A DNA stretch of 5,278 nt from Caldifarciminota bacterium (GCA_011042705.1 DRBW01000177.1:1-5278), one strand, 5' to 3'; positions 1 to 5,278 are shown, numbered from the stretch's first letter. The notes: generated by a model not told the origin, from the letters alone. A program made the numbers and translations.

Positions 1-6
1 CCCCAT
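1..6 (-). CDS. Start of a divergent gene, product unknown (partial)
   Basis: Read on the minus strand, an ATG at bases 6-4 is followed by GGG, so only Met-Gly falls inside the window and the product cannot be named. The case for a real gene is its translation signal: AAAGGAGG at bases 19-12 lies 5 nt before the ATG, which is ideal spacing. A second purine-rich site, AAGGAGGG, lies at bases 28-21. The gene points away from gdhA and shares its upstream region, so the two could be regulated together. A chance start codon next to a good ribosome site is possible but unlikely. Confidence 0.6.
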
Positions 7-11
7 AACTT

Positions 12-19
12 CCTCCTTT
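12..19 (-). promoter_or_regulatory. Ribosome binding site of the divergent minus-strand gene
   Basis: The minus strand reads AAAGGAGG, a full match to the anti-Shine-Dalgarno core, followed by AAGTT and ATG. This site decides the start at base 6. The plus strand appears here as a pyrimidine-rich tract (roughly bases 10-40), which is explained by two such sites back to back on the other strand. Confidence 0.65.
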
Positions 20-51
20 TCCCTCCTTCTTTTTCTCTTTTGTGTAAGATA

Positions 52-80
52 TCGATATGTGGCGTCCTCGGTCCTGTCAA
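52..80 (-). promoter_or_regulatory. Candidate promoter for the divergent minus-strand gene
   Basis: On the minus strand a perfect TTGACA (bases 80-75) is followed, after a 17-nt spacer, by TATCGA (bases 57-52). The -35 matches 6 of 6 and the -10 only 3 of 6. Transcription would start near base 45 and give a leader of about 40 nt. The weak -10 lies inside a 10-bp palindrome (49-58). This is inferred from motif and spacing alone. Confidence 0.4.
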
Positions 81-163
81 CTTTTAAAGACAAATCACTT
101 TGGGACACAGCAACTTAGAACTGTAGCTGCTCGCCATTTCTGCCGGAAAAGAAATTTAACAGC

Positions 164-177
164 ATCGCCCCGGCGAT
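164..177. repeat. Short GC-rich inverted repeat
   Basis: ATCGCC (164-169) and GGCGAT (172-177) are perfect 6-bp arms around CC. No T-run follows on the plus strand, so it does not look like a plus-strand terminator. It lies between the two divergent promoters and could be a protein site or chance. Confidence 0.35.
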
Positions 178-187
178 CCTTTCAAGC

Positions 188-209
188 TTTCAAAATGCAC
201 ATTTTGAAA
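188..209. promoter_or_regulatory. Perfect inverted repeat, likely operator upstream of gdhA
   Basis: TTTCAAAATG (188-197) and CATTTTGAAA (200-209) are exact reverse complements separated by CA. The two-fold symmetry suits a dimeric DNA-binding regulator. Its centre is about 60 bases upstream of the start site predicted from the -35/-10 pair at 224-252, a position typical of activators that bind upstream of RNA polymerase. A near copy of the half-site (TTTCAAAATA, 291-300) lies just before the gdhA ribosome site. I do not recognise the motif as belonging to a named regulator family. Confidence 0.5.
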
Positions 210-223
210 ATTTATCAAATTTC

Positions 224-252
224 TTGACATTACGAAACTTTGACCATTAAAA
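224..252 (+). promoter_or_regulatory. Candidate gdhA promoter
   Basis: A perfect TTGACA at 224-229 is followed after 17 nt by TTAAAA at 247-252, a weak -10 (3 of 6). Transcription would begin near base 259 and give a leader of roughly 58 nt. A perfect -35 with a poor -10 and an adjacent dyad fits a regulated promoter. The -10 assignment is the uncertain part, because several A/T hexamers in 245-252 score equally. Confidence 0.5.
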
Positions 253-302
253 TTTTTTGCTAATCGTCACTCTTTTGAGGCTGTTTAACTTTTCAAAATA
301 CA

Positions 303-310
303 AAAGGAGG
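303..310 (+). promoter_or_regulatory. Ribosome binding site of gdhA
   Basis: AAAGGAGG lies 6 nt before the ATG at 317, a full-strength match that fixes the gdhA start and suggests high expression. Confidence 0.85.
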
Positions 311-316
311 TAAGGG

Positions 317-1567
317 ATGGCTGACAAGCTAAACCCCTTCGAGATCGCCCAGAGACAGCTGGACGAAGCCGCGAAGATCCTCAAGCTGGATGAGGCATCC
401 CATGCTATCCTCAGAAACCCTCTGAGGGAACTTCATGTCGAAATTCCCGTTAAAATGGACGACGGGACAGTGAAGGTATTCCAGGGGTTCAGGGTGCAGT
501 ACAACGACGCCAGGGGCCCGACGAAGGGCGGAATCCGTTTTCACCCCGAGGAAACCATCGACACTGTCAGGGCTCTCGCTGCCTGGATGACCTGGAAAAC
601 TGCCGTTATGGACATTCCTTACGGAGGCGCTAAGGGCGGCATCATCTGTAACCCTAAGGCGATGTCGGAGAAAGAACTCGAGAACCTTGCCAGGGGATAC
701 ATCAGGGCTATCGGGCGCTTCATCGGGCCCGAGAAAGACATCCCTGCCCCCGACGTGTACACCACGCCCCAGATCATGGCCTGGATGATGGACGAGTACT
801 CCAAGATAGTGGGCTATAACGCCTTCGGAGTGATCACTGGCAAGCCCATTCCTCTCGGAGGTTCTCTCGGAAGGGGCGATGCCACGGCCAGGGGCGGAAT
901 GTATACCGTCAGGGAAGCCGCCAGGTTTCTCGGCATCGATCTCAAGGAAGCCACCTTCGCCATTCAGGGTTACGGAAACGCCGGTTCCTTCGGTGCCATT
1001 CTGGCGAAGGAGCTCTTCGGCTCTAAAATAGTGGCTGTCAGCGACTCGAGGGGAGGCATTTACTCGGAGAAGGGCCTTGACCCCCATGCCGTTCTTGAAC
1101 ATAAGAGAAAGACGGGTTCCGTTGTCGACTTCCCGGGCACGACTCCCATCACCAACGAAGAGCTTCTCGAGCTCGACGTGACGGTCCTCGTCCCTGCAGC
1201 TCTTGAGAACGCTATAACAGCCGAAAACGCCCCGCGCATCAAGGCCAGGATAATCGCTGAGCTCGCCAACGGACCTACCACTCCTGAGGCCGACGAGATA
1301 CTCCACAAGAACGGCAAATTCGTCATCCCCGACTTCCTGTGCAATGCGGGCGGCGTCACCGTGTCCTACTTCGAGTGGGTTCAGAACATAAACGGATATT
1401 ACTGGTCCATAGAGAGGGTCCACGAGGAGCTCGACAAGAAGATGACCAAGGCCTTCAACGACGTCCTGGAGCAGTATAAAGAGAGGAAGGTTCATCCCAG
1501 ACTCGCTGCCTACCTGGTGGCCGTGCAGAGAGTCGTGGAAGCGATGAAACTCAGGGGATGGGTGTAA
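317..1567 (+). CDS. gdhA: Glutamate dehydrogenase (Glu/Leu/Phe/Val dehydrogenase family)
   Basis: Cytoplasmic enzyme that reversibly deaminates glutamate to 2-oxoglutarate and ammonia with NAD(P)+. The 416-residue length is usual for the short hexameric form, and the sequence closely resembles Thermotoga-type enzymes as I remember them. The N-terminal substrate domain carries GPTKGGIRFHP (K70), MTWKTAVM (K94), the active-site PYGGAKGG (K106) and IPAPDV with catalytic Asp146. The Rossmann domain begins near residue 210 with GYGNAG (218-223). VSDSRGG follows, with D243 near the end of the second strand. Cofactor preference (NAD or NADP) cannot be settled by eye. The C-terminal NAGGVTVSYFEWVQ (343-356) is typical of the family. 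The ATG at 317 has an excellent ribosome site. The gene stands alone between its own promoter and a strong terminator. It is intact, and no key residue is missing. A related leucine or phenylalanine dehydrogenase is less likely, given the length and the fit to glutamate enzymes. Confidence 0.96.
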   Translation: MADKLNPFEIAQRQLDEAAKILKLDEASHAILRNPLRELHVEIPVKMDDGTVKVFQGFRVQYNDARGPTKGGIRFHPEETIDTVRALAAWMTWKTAVMDIPYGGAKGGIICNPKAMSEKELENLARGYIRAIGRFIGPEKDIPAPDVYTTPQIMAWMMDEYSKIVGYNAFGVITGKPIPLGGSLGRGDATARGGMYTVREAARFLGIDLKEATFAIQGYGNAGSFGAILAKELFGSKIVAVSDSRGGIYSEKGLDPHAVLEHKRKTGSVVDFPGTTPITNEELLELDVTVLVPAALENAITAENAPRIKARIIAELANGPTTPEADEILHKNGKFVIPDFLCNAGGVTVSYFEWVQNINGYYWSIERVHEELDKKMTKAFNDVLEQYKERKVHPRLAAYLVAVQRVVEAMKLRGWV

Positions 1568-1587
1568 ACCCCATCGTCAGAAAATCG

Positions 1588-1620
1588 AGGGGTTCCCGCA
1601 GAAGCGGGAACCCCTTTTTT
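1588..1620 (+). terminator. Intrinsic terminator after gdhA
   Basis: A perfect 11-bp stem, GGGGTTCCCGC (1589-1599) and GCGGGAACCCC (1604-1614), encloses the tetraloop AGAA. Six T residues follow (1615-1620), and A1588 can add one more pair. It begins 20 bases after the gdhA stop and should separate gdhA from the rnf operon. Confidence 0.95.
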
Positions 1621-1628
1621 GACCTCAA

Positions 1629-1657
1629 TTCCGAGGAGCACCTATGTCCTGTATAAT
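1629..1657 (+). promoter_or_regulatory. Candidate promoter of the rnf operon
   Basis: A consensus TATAAT lies at 1652-1657. The hexamer 17 nt upstream, TTCCGA (1629-1634), is a poor -35 (3 of 6). Transcription would start near 1664, leaving a leader of only about 15 nt before rnfC. An alternative pairing is TTGACC (1619-1624) with TATGTC (1643-1648) at an 18-nt spacer. It has a better -35, which overlaps the terminator T-run, and a worse -10. A promoter somewhere in 1619-1657 is well supported by the terminator just before it, but its exact elements are not. Confidence 0.55.
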
Positions 1658-1666
1658 TCTGCCCAA

Positions 1667-1672
1667 AAGGAG
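1667..1672 (+). promoter_or_regulatory. Ribosome binding site of rnfC
   Basis: AAGGAG lies 6 nt before the ATG at 1679. It favours this start over an in-frame TTG at 1619, which lies in the terminator T-run and has no ribosome site. Confidence 0.8.
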
Positions 1673-1678
1673 AGAGGG

Positions 1679-2998
1679 ATGAGGTTTACCTTTAAAGGAG
1701 GCGTTCATCCTCCTTACAGAAAATATACTTCGGAAAACCCCATAAAGGAGATCGGTATCCCGGAAGAGGTTATAATTCCGCTCTCCCAGCACACAGGAGC
1801 TCCGGCAAAGCCGCTGGTCGACAGGGGCGCGACCGTGTACAGGGGCACTAAAATCGGTGAACTCCAGGGTTTCATATCGGCGAACATTCACTCGCCGACA
1901 TCCGGCAAAGTAAAACGGGTTTTCGAATGGCCCCATCCCGTGGCCCTGAAATCTCTGCCAGCTATAATCATCGAGCCTGACGGAGAGGACACCCTCGACG
2001 AGAGCATAAAGGAGGATGCGGACTACCTGAATGCCTCGCCCCAGGAAATCGTGGAAAGGGTCAAAGAGGCCGGGATAGTGGGCATGGGAGGCGCTGCCTT
2101 TCCCACTCACGTGAAACTTTCTCCTCCCAAAGAGAAGCCCATCGACACCCTGATTATAAATGGCGCCGAATGTGAGCCCTATCTCACCGCCGACGACAGG
2201 CTCATGCGCGAGCAAGCCGATGAAATAGTTCAGGGAGCCTACCTGATAATGAAAGCCGTGGGCGCAAAAAGGGGATTCATAGCCATAGAGGACAACAAGC
2301 CCGAGGCCATCGAGGCTATGGAAAAAGCCGTAAGGGACTATCCCGATTTCAGGGTGGCTGTCATGAAGACCAAATACCCGGAGGGAGCTGAGAAACAGCT
2401 TATCTGGGCTCTGACGAGAAGGCAGGTGCCGAGCGGCGGGCTTCCCATGGACGTGGGGGCGCTGGTCCAGAATGTTGGAACTTCGCGTGCCGTCTATCAC
2501 GCGGTGAGATACAGGATGCCCCTCATAGAAAGGGTAACGACATTGACGGGCGGGGCTCCGGCCAATCCCGGCAATTACTTAGTTAGGATCGGCACAAAGG
2601 TCGAGGACCTCCTGAAGATGACCGGCGGACTTTCAGAAGAGCCCGTGAAAGCCATCATGGGAGGGCCCATGATGGGGATAGCCCAGTATACCCTGGATGT
2701 CCCTGTTCTCAAGGGTACATCGGGCATCCTCCTCATGACCGCAAAGGAAGTGGAACTTCCCAGAGAAAGGGACTGCATACGTTGCGGAAGGTGCGTTGAG
2801 GCCTGTCCCATGTTCCTCTATCCCACGCGGATGGCTCACCTGATCAAAAACAAGAGGTTCGAGGAGGCAAGAGAGATCGGCGTCCTGGACTGCATTGAGT
2901 GCGGATCCTGTTCTTACGTCTGTCCCGCCCGAATTCCCCTTGTCCAGTATTTCAAATACGCCAAGGCCGAGCTCAGGCTGCTGGCTCAAAAAGCATGA
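1679..2998 (+). CDS. rnfC: Rnf electron transport complex subunit C
   Basis: Peripheral, cytoplasmic-face subunit of the ferredoxin:NAD+ oxidoreductase; it binds NAD(H) and FMN and passes electrons through 4Fe-4S clusters. The 439-residue protein opens with the RnfC signature FKGGVHPPYRK (5-15). A barrel-type region follows (SPTSGKV, 72-78). The nucleotide/flavin region has GIVGMGGAAFPTHVKL (132-147) and NGAECEPYLTADDR (161-174), which correspond to glycine-rich and acidic motifs of the NuoF-like fold. An SLBB-like segment contains LTGGAPANPGNY (289-300). Two cluster motifs of the form CxxCxxCxxxCP lie at C366, C369, C372, C376 and at C405, C408, C411, C415. It lacks the long Ala-rich C-terminal tail of enterobacterial RsxC, as is common in anaerobes. 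The start is set by its ribosome site and by homology of the N-terminus. rnfD begins 11 bases after its stop. Confidence 0.96.
   Translation: MRFTFKGGVHPPYRKYTSENPIKEIGIPEEVIIPLSQHTGAPAKPLVDRGATVYRGTKIGELQGFISANIHSPTSGKVKRVFEWPHPVALKSLPAIIIEPDGEDTLDESIKEDADYLNASPQEIVERVKEAGIVGMGGAAFPTHVKLSPPKEKPIDTLIINGAECEPYLTADDRLMREQADEIVQGAYLIMKAVGAKRGFIAIEDNKPEAIEAMEKAVRDYPDFRVAVMKTKYPEGAEKQLIWALTRRQVPSGGLPMDVGALVQNVGTSRAVYHAVRYRMPLIERVTTLTGGAPANPGNYLVRIGTKVEDLLKMTGGLSEEPVKAIMGGPMMGIAQYTLDVPVLKGTSGILLMTAKEVELPRERDCIRCGRCVEACPMFLYPTRMAHLIKNKRFEEAREIGVLDCIECGSCSYVCPARIPLVQYFKYAKAELRLLAQKA
2652..2675 (+). repeat. Perfect hairpin-forming inverted repeat inside rnfC
   Basis: CCATCATGGG (2652-2661) and CCCATGATGG (2666-2675) are exact complements around AGGG. 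The segment encodes the conserved MGGPMMG stretch (about residues 327-333), so protein constraint may explain it. No T-run follows, so it is not a terminator. Confidence 0.6.
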
Positions 2999-3009
2999 GA
3001 GGAGGCGAT

Positions 3010-3972
3010 ATGAGCGGAAACAGTCTGTACATAACCCCCTCTCCACATATCTTCGCCCGGGAGGACATAAGGGGGATAATGTGGAGAACGGTCGCATCCC
3101 TTGTCCCCCCTCTGGTAGCCGGGATCTATTTCTTCGGCCTGAGGGCGCTTCTTCTGACCGTCGTTACCGTCGCAACTGCACTCCTGACGGAATACCTCTT
3201 CCTCCTCCTGCGCAAGAAGGACACGAGCGCCGTTTTCGACGGAAGCGCCGTGATAACGGGCATCCTGCTGGCCCTGATCCTTCCGCCAAGGTTTCCTCTC
3301 TATGCCGCCGCCATCGGCTCATTCTTCGCCATTGCCTTCGGGAAACAGATCTTCGGCGGCCTCGGGAACAACATCTTCAACCCCGCCCTCCTCGGCAGAG
3401 CCTTTCTGATGGCGGCTTTCCCGGTAGAATCTACGGTATACTCACCTCCGATACGGAGTATCTTCGGGCTCGACGTCATAACCCAGGCCACCCCCCTGAC
3501 GGCCATGAAGTTCTCCCACATAAAGACTCCCTACATCAACCTGCTGATCGGAAACACGGGCGGATCGATGGGCGAGACCTCGGCCCTGCTCATCATCCTG
3601 GGAGGCCTTTACCTCATCTATAAGAAGTACATAGACTGGAGGCTTCCACTCTCCTACATAGGAACGGTATTTCTGCTCGGAGGGGTTTTCTGGCTGATAA
3701 ACCCGCAAAAATATCCCGATCCCCTGTTCCACATCCTCGCCGGGGGTCTGATGCTTGGAGCCTTCTATATGATAACCGACATGGTAACATCGCCGGTGAC
3801 GCCAAAAGGCAGGGTGATCTACGGGATTGGTGCCGGGATTTTCGTCATAATCATCAGACTTTTCGGAGGATATCCCGAGGGTGTCATGTTCTCCATCCTC
3901 CTTATGAATTCCGTGAGGCCATGGATTGACAGGCTCATAGTTCCCAAAAGATTCGGAGAGGTGAGGAAATGA
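3010..3972 (+). CDS. rnfD: Rnf electron transport complex subunit D
   Basis: Integral membrane subunit, related to NqrB, that carries covalently bound FMN and takes part in ion-coupled electron transfer. From ATG 3010 it has 320 residues, the usual size. Hydrophobic helices are visible from about residues 26-42, 44-67, 79-92, 96-111, 190-205, 213-230, 238-256, 268-284 and 289-303. Family motifs are DGSAVITG (77-84), GGLGNNIFNPALLGRAF (116-132), GSMGETSA (185-192), TDMVTSPVTPKG (256-267) and PEGVMFSILLMN (289-300). The likely flavinylated residue is T161 in QATPLT. AGGAGG (3000-3005) lies 4 nt before this ATG. A second in-frame ATG at 2995 overlaps the rnfC stop and would add five residues; I prefer 3010 because of the ribosome site. 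FMN attachment needs an ApbE-type transferase, which is not in this window. Confidence 0.95.
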   Translation: MSGNSLYITPSPHIFAREDIRGIMWRTVASLVPPLVAGIYFFGLRALLLTVVTVATALLTEYLFLLLRKKDTSAVFDGSAVITGILLALILPPRFPLYAAAIGSFFAIAFGKQIFGGLGNNIFNPALLGRAFLMAAFPVESTVYSPPIRSIFGLDVITQATPLTAMKFSHIKTPYINLLIGNTGGSMGETSALLIILGGLYLIYKKYIDWRLPLSYIGTVFLLGGVFWLINPQKYPDPLFHILAGGLMLGAFYMITDMVTSPVTPKGRVIYGIGAGIFVIIIRLFGGYPEGVMFSILLMNSVRPWIDRLIVPKRFGEVRK

Positions 3973-4523
3973 AACTGGAATTTAAAATGATAGCTGTTCT
4001 CACTGCCATCGCCCTGGCCTCGGGCGGTATTTTAGCTTACACCTATGTTTCTGCCATCGATTCCATCGAGAAAAACAACGAGGAAGCGAAGAAAAAGGCA
4101 GTGACCAAAGTGCTGCCCGGGGTTCAGGAATACAAAGAGGTAAAGATCGATAATCATACCTCCTACTTCATCGGCAGGAAGGACGACGAGGTTATCGGAT
4201 ATGCGGTCCTGACCGAGGGCAGCGGATTTCAGGGAATGATCAAACTGATGGTCGGATTCGACAGAGACGTCACGAAGATAACCGGTCTCGAAATTCTGGA
4301 AAACGTTGAAACGCCAGGACTCGGCAACAGAATAACTGAAGACTGGTTCAAGGAGCAGTTCAAAGATCGGATGCCCGAGCTCTGCGTCGTGAAGGGAAGA
4401 AAACCTGAGAACGAGCACGAGATAATGGCGATAACCGGGGCAACCATCTCGTCCAAAGCGGTCACGAAAATTGTTAATCAGGCATTCGAGAAACTCAAAA
4501 AGGCTCTGGGAGGTGAGGAATGA
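3969..4523 (+). CDS. rnfG: Rnf electron transport complex subunit G
   Basis: Membrane-anchored subunit, related to NqrC, with covalent FMN on the outer face of the membrane. The 184 residues begin with a single membrane anchor (about 7-28), followed by a charged linker (EKNNEEAKKKA, 34-44) and the FMN-binding domain. ENVETPGLGNR (111-121) is a conserved family motif. TGATISS (156-162) is the flavinylation site, with T159 the expected acceptor. The ATG overlaps the rnfD stop by 4 bases (ATGA), indicating translational coupling; GAGGTGA at 3958-3964 serves as ribosome site. The length is normal and the gene looks intact. Confidence 0.96.
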   Translation: MKLEFKMIAVLTAIALASGGILAYTYVSAIDSIEKNNEEAKKKAVTKVLPGVQEYKEVKIDNHTSYFIGRKDDEVIGYAVLTEGSGFQGMIKLMVGFDRDVTKITGLEILENVETPGLGNRITEDWFKEQFKDRMPELCVVKGRKPENEHEIMAITGATISSKAVTKIVNQAFEKLKKALGGEE

Positions 4524-5119
4524 AAAAGGGTTCCGCCTCCTATGAATTCGTCAAGGGCCTCTGGAAAGAAAACCCCGTTCTGGTCATGTTGCTCGGAATG
4601 TGTCCGACGCTGGCCGTCAGCAACAGCGCGATAAACGGGGTCGCCATGGGATTGGCCGTCATCTTCGTCCTCGTCATGTCGTCGCTGATAGTCTCCGCGA
4701 TAAGGAAGCTCATCCCTTCTGAGGTCCGAATCCCCTCTTTCATCGTCGTCATAGCTACTTTCGTGACCATGACTGACCTCTTCTTCAAGGCAAAATATCC
4801 CGACATATCCAAAGCATTGGGCCCCTTTATACCGCTTATCATAGTAAACTGCATCATCCTCGCCCGGCAGGAAGCCTTCGCCTCAAAGAATTCTGTTGGC
4901 CTCTCGCTCGTCGATGCCCTCGGCATGGGGCTCGGCTTCACGTGGGTCCTCTTTCTCCTCGGCTCCATAAGGGAAATACTGGGCTTTGGTACCTGGTTCG
5001 GGCACCGCGTTCTGGGAAGCTGGTTTCATCCGCTCATAGTCATGATCCTCCCGCCCGGAGCCTTCATCACGCTGGGCGTTCTGGTAGGGCTCAAGAACAT
5101 GATAAAGAAGGAGAGCTGA
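4520..5119 (+). CDS. rnfE: Rnf electron transport complex subunit E
   Basis: Integral membrane subunit, related to NqrD, that pairs with RnfA to hold an intramembrane 2Fe-2S cluster. The 199 residues form about six hydrophobic segments (roughly 18-36, 39-62, 71-89, 98-116, 132-151, 168-192). Two cysteines sit in the conserved places: C28 in GMCPTLAVSNSAING and C111 in VNCIILARQEAFASKN. These correspond to the cluster ligands known in NqrD. LLGSIREILGFGTWFG (146-161) is also a family signature. The ATG overlaps the rnfG stop by 4 bases, with GGAGGTGA (4509-4516) in front. RnfA and RnfE are paralogues; the GMCPTLAVS motif and the position before rnfA mark this one as RnfE. Confidence 0.95.
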   Translation: MKKGSASYEFVKGLWKENPVLVMLLGMCPTLAVSNSAINGVAMGLAVIFVLVMSSLIVSAIRKLIPSEVRIPSFIVVIATFVTMTDLFFKAKYPDISKALGPFIPLIIVNCIILARQEAFASKNSVGLSLVDALGMGLGFTWVLFLLGSIREILGFGTWFGHRVLGSWFHPLIVMILPPGAFITLGVLVGLKNMIKKES

Positions 5120-5120
5120 T

Positions 5121-5278
5121 ATGAGCCTTCTGATAATCATAATCGCCACTGTACTCGTCAACAACTTCGTCCTTTCCTATTTCCTGGGAATATGTCCTTT
5201 CCTCGGCGTCTCGGGCAAGGCATCCTCAGCTATAGGAATGGGCTTTGCTGTCACCTTTGTGATGACCCTCACAGCAGC
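5121..5278 (+). CDS. rnfA: Rnf electron transport complex subunit A (partial, 5' end)
   Basis: The first 52 codons of the integral membrane partner of RnfE, related to NqrE; the gene runs off the right edge. The translation opens with a hydrophobic helix (MSLLIIIIATVLVNNFV) and the signature SYFLGICPFLGVSGK (19-33). C25 in GICP is the expected 2Fe-2S ligand, matching C28 of RnfE; its second cysteine would lie outside the window. AAGGAG (5108-5113) is 7 nt before the ATG at 5121, and one base separates it from the rnfE stop. The order C-D-G-E-A predicts rnfB next. I see no sign of damage in the visible part. Confidence 0.95.
   Translation, partial: MSLLIIIIATVLVNNFVLSYFLGICPFLGVSGKASSAIGMGFAVTFVMTLTA

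Larger units (their letters stand above)
7..316. other. Divergent intergenic region
   Basis: These 310 bases separate the minus-strand start at base 6 from gdhA. They hold a candidate promoter in each direction (52-80 minus, 224-252 plus), a 10-bp palindrome at 49-58, a GC-rich dyad at 164-177, a perfect 10-bp-arm inverted repeat at 188-209 and an imperfect AT-rich palindrome at 206-223 (14 of 18 positions symmetric). I see no convincing open reading frame, tRNA or recognisable riboswitch. From about base 181 the sequence is clearly more AT-rich than the genes, as expected for a promoter. Confidence 0.7.

Noticed and set aside
240..264. Second gdhA promoter using TTGACC (240-245) and GCTAAT (259-264)
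   Set aside because: The spacer would be only 13 nt, too short for a normal sigma-70 type promoter.
289..306. CTTTT/AAAAG pairing that might hide the gdhA ribosome site
   Set aside because: Only five weak pairs, and it covers just the edge of the site; not enough to claim a riboswitch or attenuator.
329..1495. Long open frame (388 codons) on the minus strand opposite gdhA
   Set aside because: It is exactly antisense to a well-supported enzyme gene, has no recognisable motif and no ribosome site that I could see. It is open because the codon use of gdhA gives few antisense stops.
1619..1678. TTG start that would lengthen RnfC by 20 residues
   Set aside because: It begins in the terminator T-run and lacks a ribosome site, and the added residues do not resemble the RnfC N-terminus. 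The ATG at 1679 has AAGGAG at the right distance.
1625..2500. 291-codon open frame on the minus strand opposite rnfC
   Set aside because: Antisense shadow of rnfC with low-complexity, unfamiliar protein sequence and no supporting signals.
2995..3009. ATG overlapping the rnfC stop as the rnfD start
   Set aside because: Possible (ATGA overlap), but AGGAGG at 3000-3005 lies downstream of it and upstream of the ATG at 3010, which fits as the start.
2895..3623. 242-codon plus-strand frame overlapping the end of rnfC and the first part of rnfD
   Set aside because: Out of frame with both genes; its product is rich in Pro, Arg and His as expected of a frame-shifted membrane protein gene.
1..5278. 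CRISPR array, insertion sequence, tRNA, rRNA or a novel defence-type system
   Set aside because: No spaced direct repeats, transposase motifs, terminal repeats or RNA gene structures were seen. Every large gene is assigned to a known family.

Overview
The window holds the start of an electron-transfer operon next to a catabolic-type glutamate dehydrogenase gene. The DNA is moderately GC-rich with strong AGGAGG-type ribosome sites, and arginine is coded mostly by AGA/AGG (20 of 23 Arg codons in gdhA). A Thermotoga-like glutamate dehydrogenase and rnf genes in the order C-D-G-E-A suggest an anaerobic, amino-acid-using bacterium. Synergistota or Thermotogota are my best guesses, from gene content and style rather than from a search.

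Layout. Bases 7-316 are a divergent intergenic region. To the left, a minus-strand gene begins at base 6 with a strong ribosome site, but only two codons lie inside the window. To the right, gdhA (317-1567) has a perfect TTGACA -35 box, a weak -10 and a perfect 10-bp inverted repeat just upstream that looks like an operator. A strong intrinsic terminator (1588-1620) closes gdhA. A consensus TATAAT at 1652-1657 probably starts the rnf transcript. Then follow rnfC (1679-2998), rnfD (3010-3972), rnfG (3969-4523), rnfE (4520-5119) and the first 52 codons of rnfA (5121 to the edge). The rnf genes are separated by 11 bases or less or overlap by 4 bases, as in one tightly coupled transcript. rnfB is expected just beyond the right edge.

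How they work together. Glutamate dehydrogenase deaminates glutamate to 2-oxoglutarate and makes reduced nicotinamide nucleotide. Rnf is a membrane ferredoxin:NAD+ oxidoreductase that couples electron flow between ferredoxin and NAD+ to Na+ or H+ transport. In an amino-acid fermenter the two would share the NADH pool. The terminator and separate promoters show that they are neighbouring units rather than one operon.

All the real genes belong to known families, and I see no sign of an undescribed system, mobile element or CRISPR array. The least explained part is the divergent regulatory region at 1-316.
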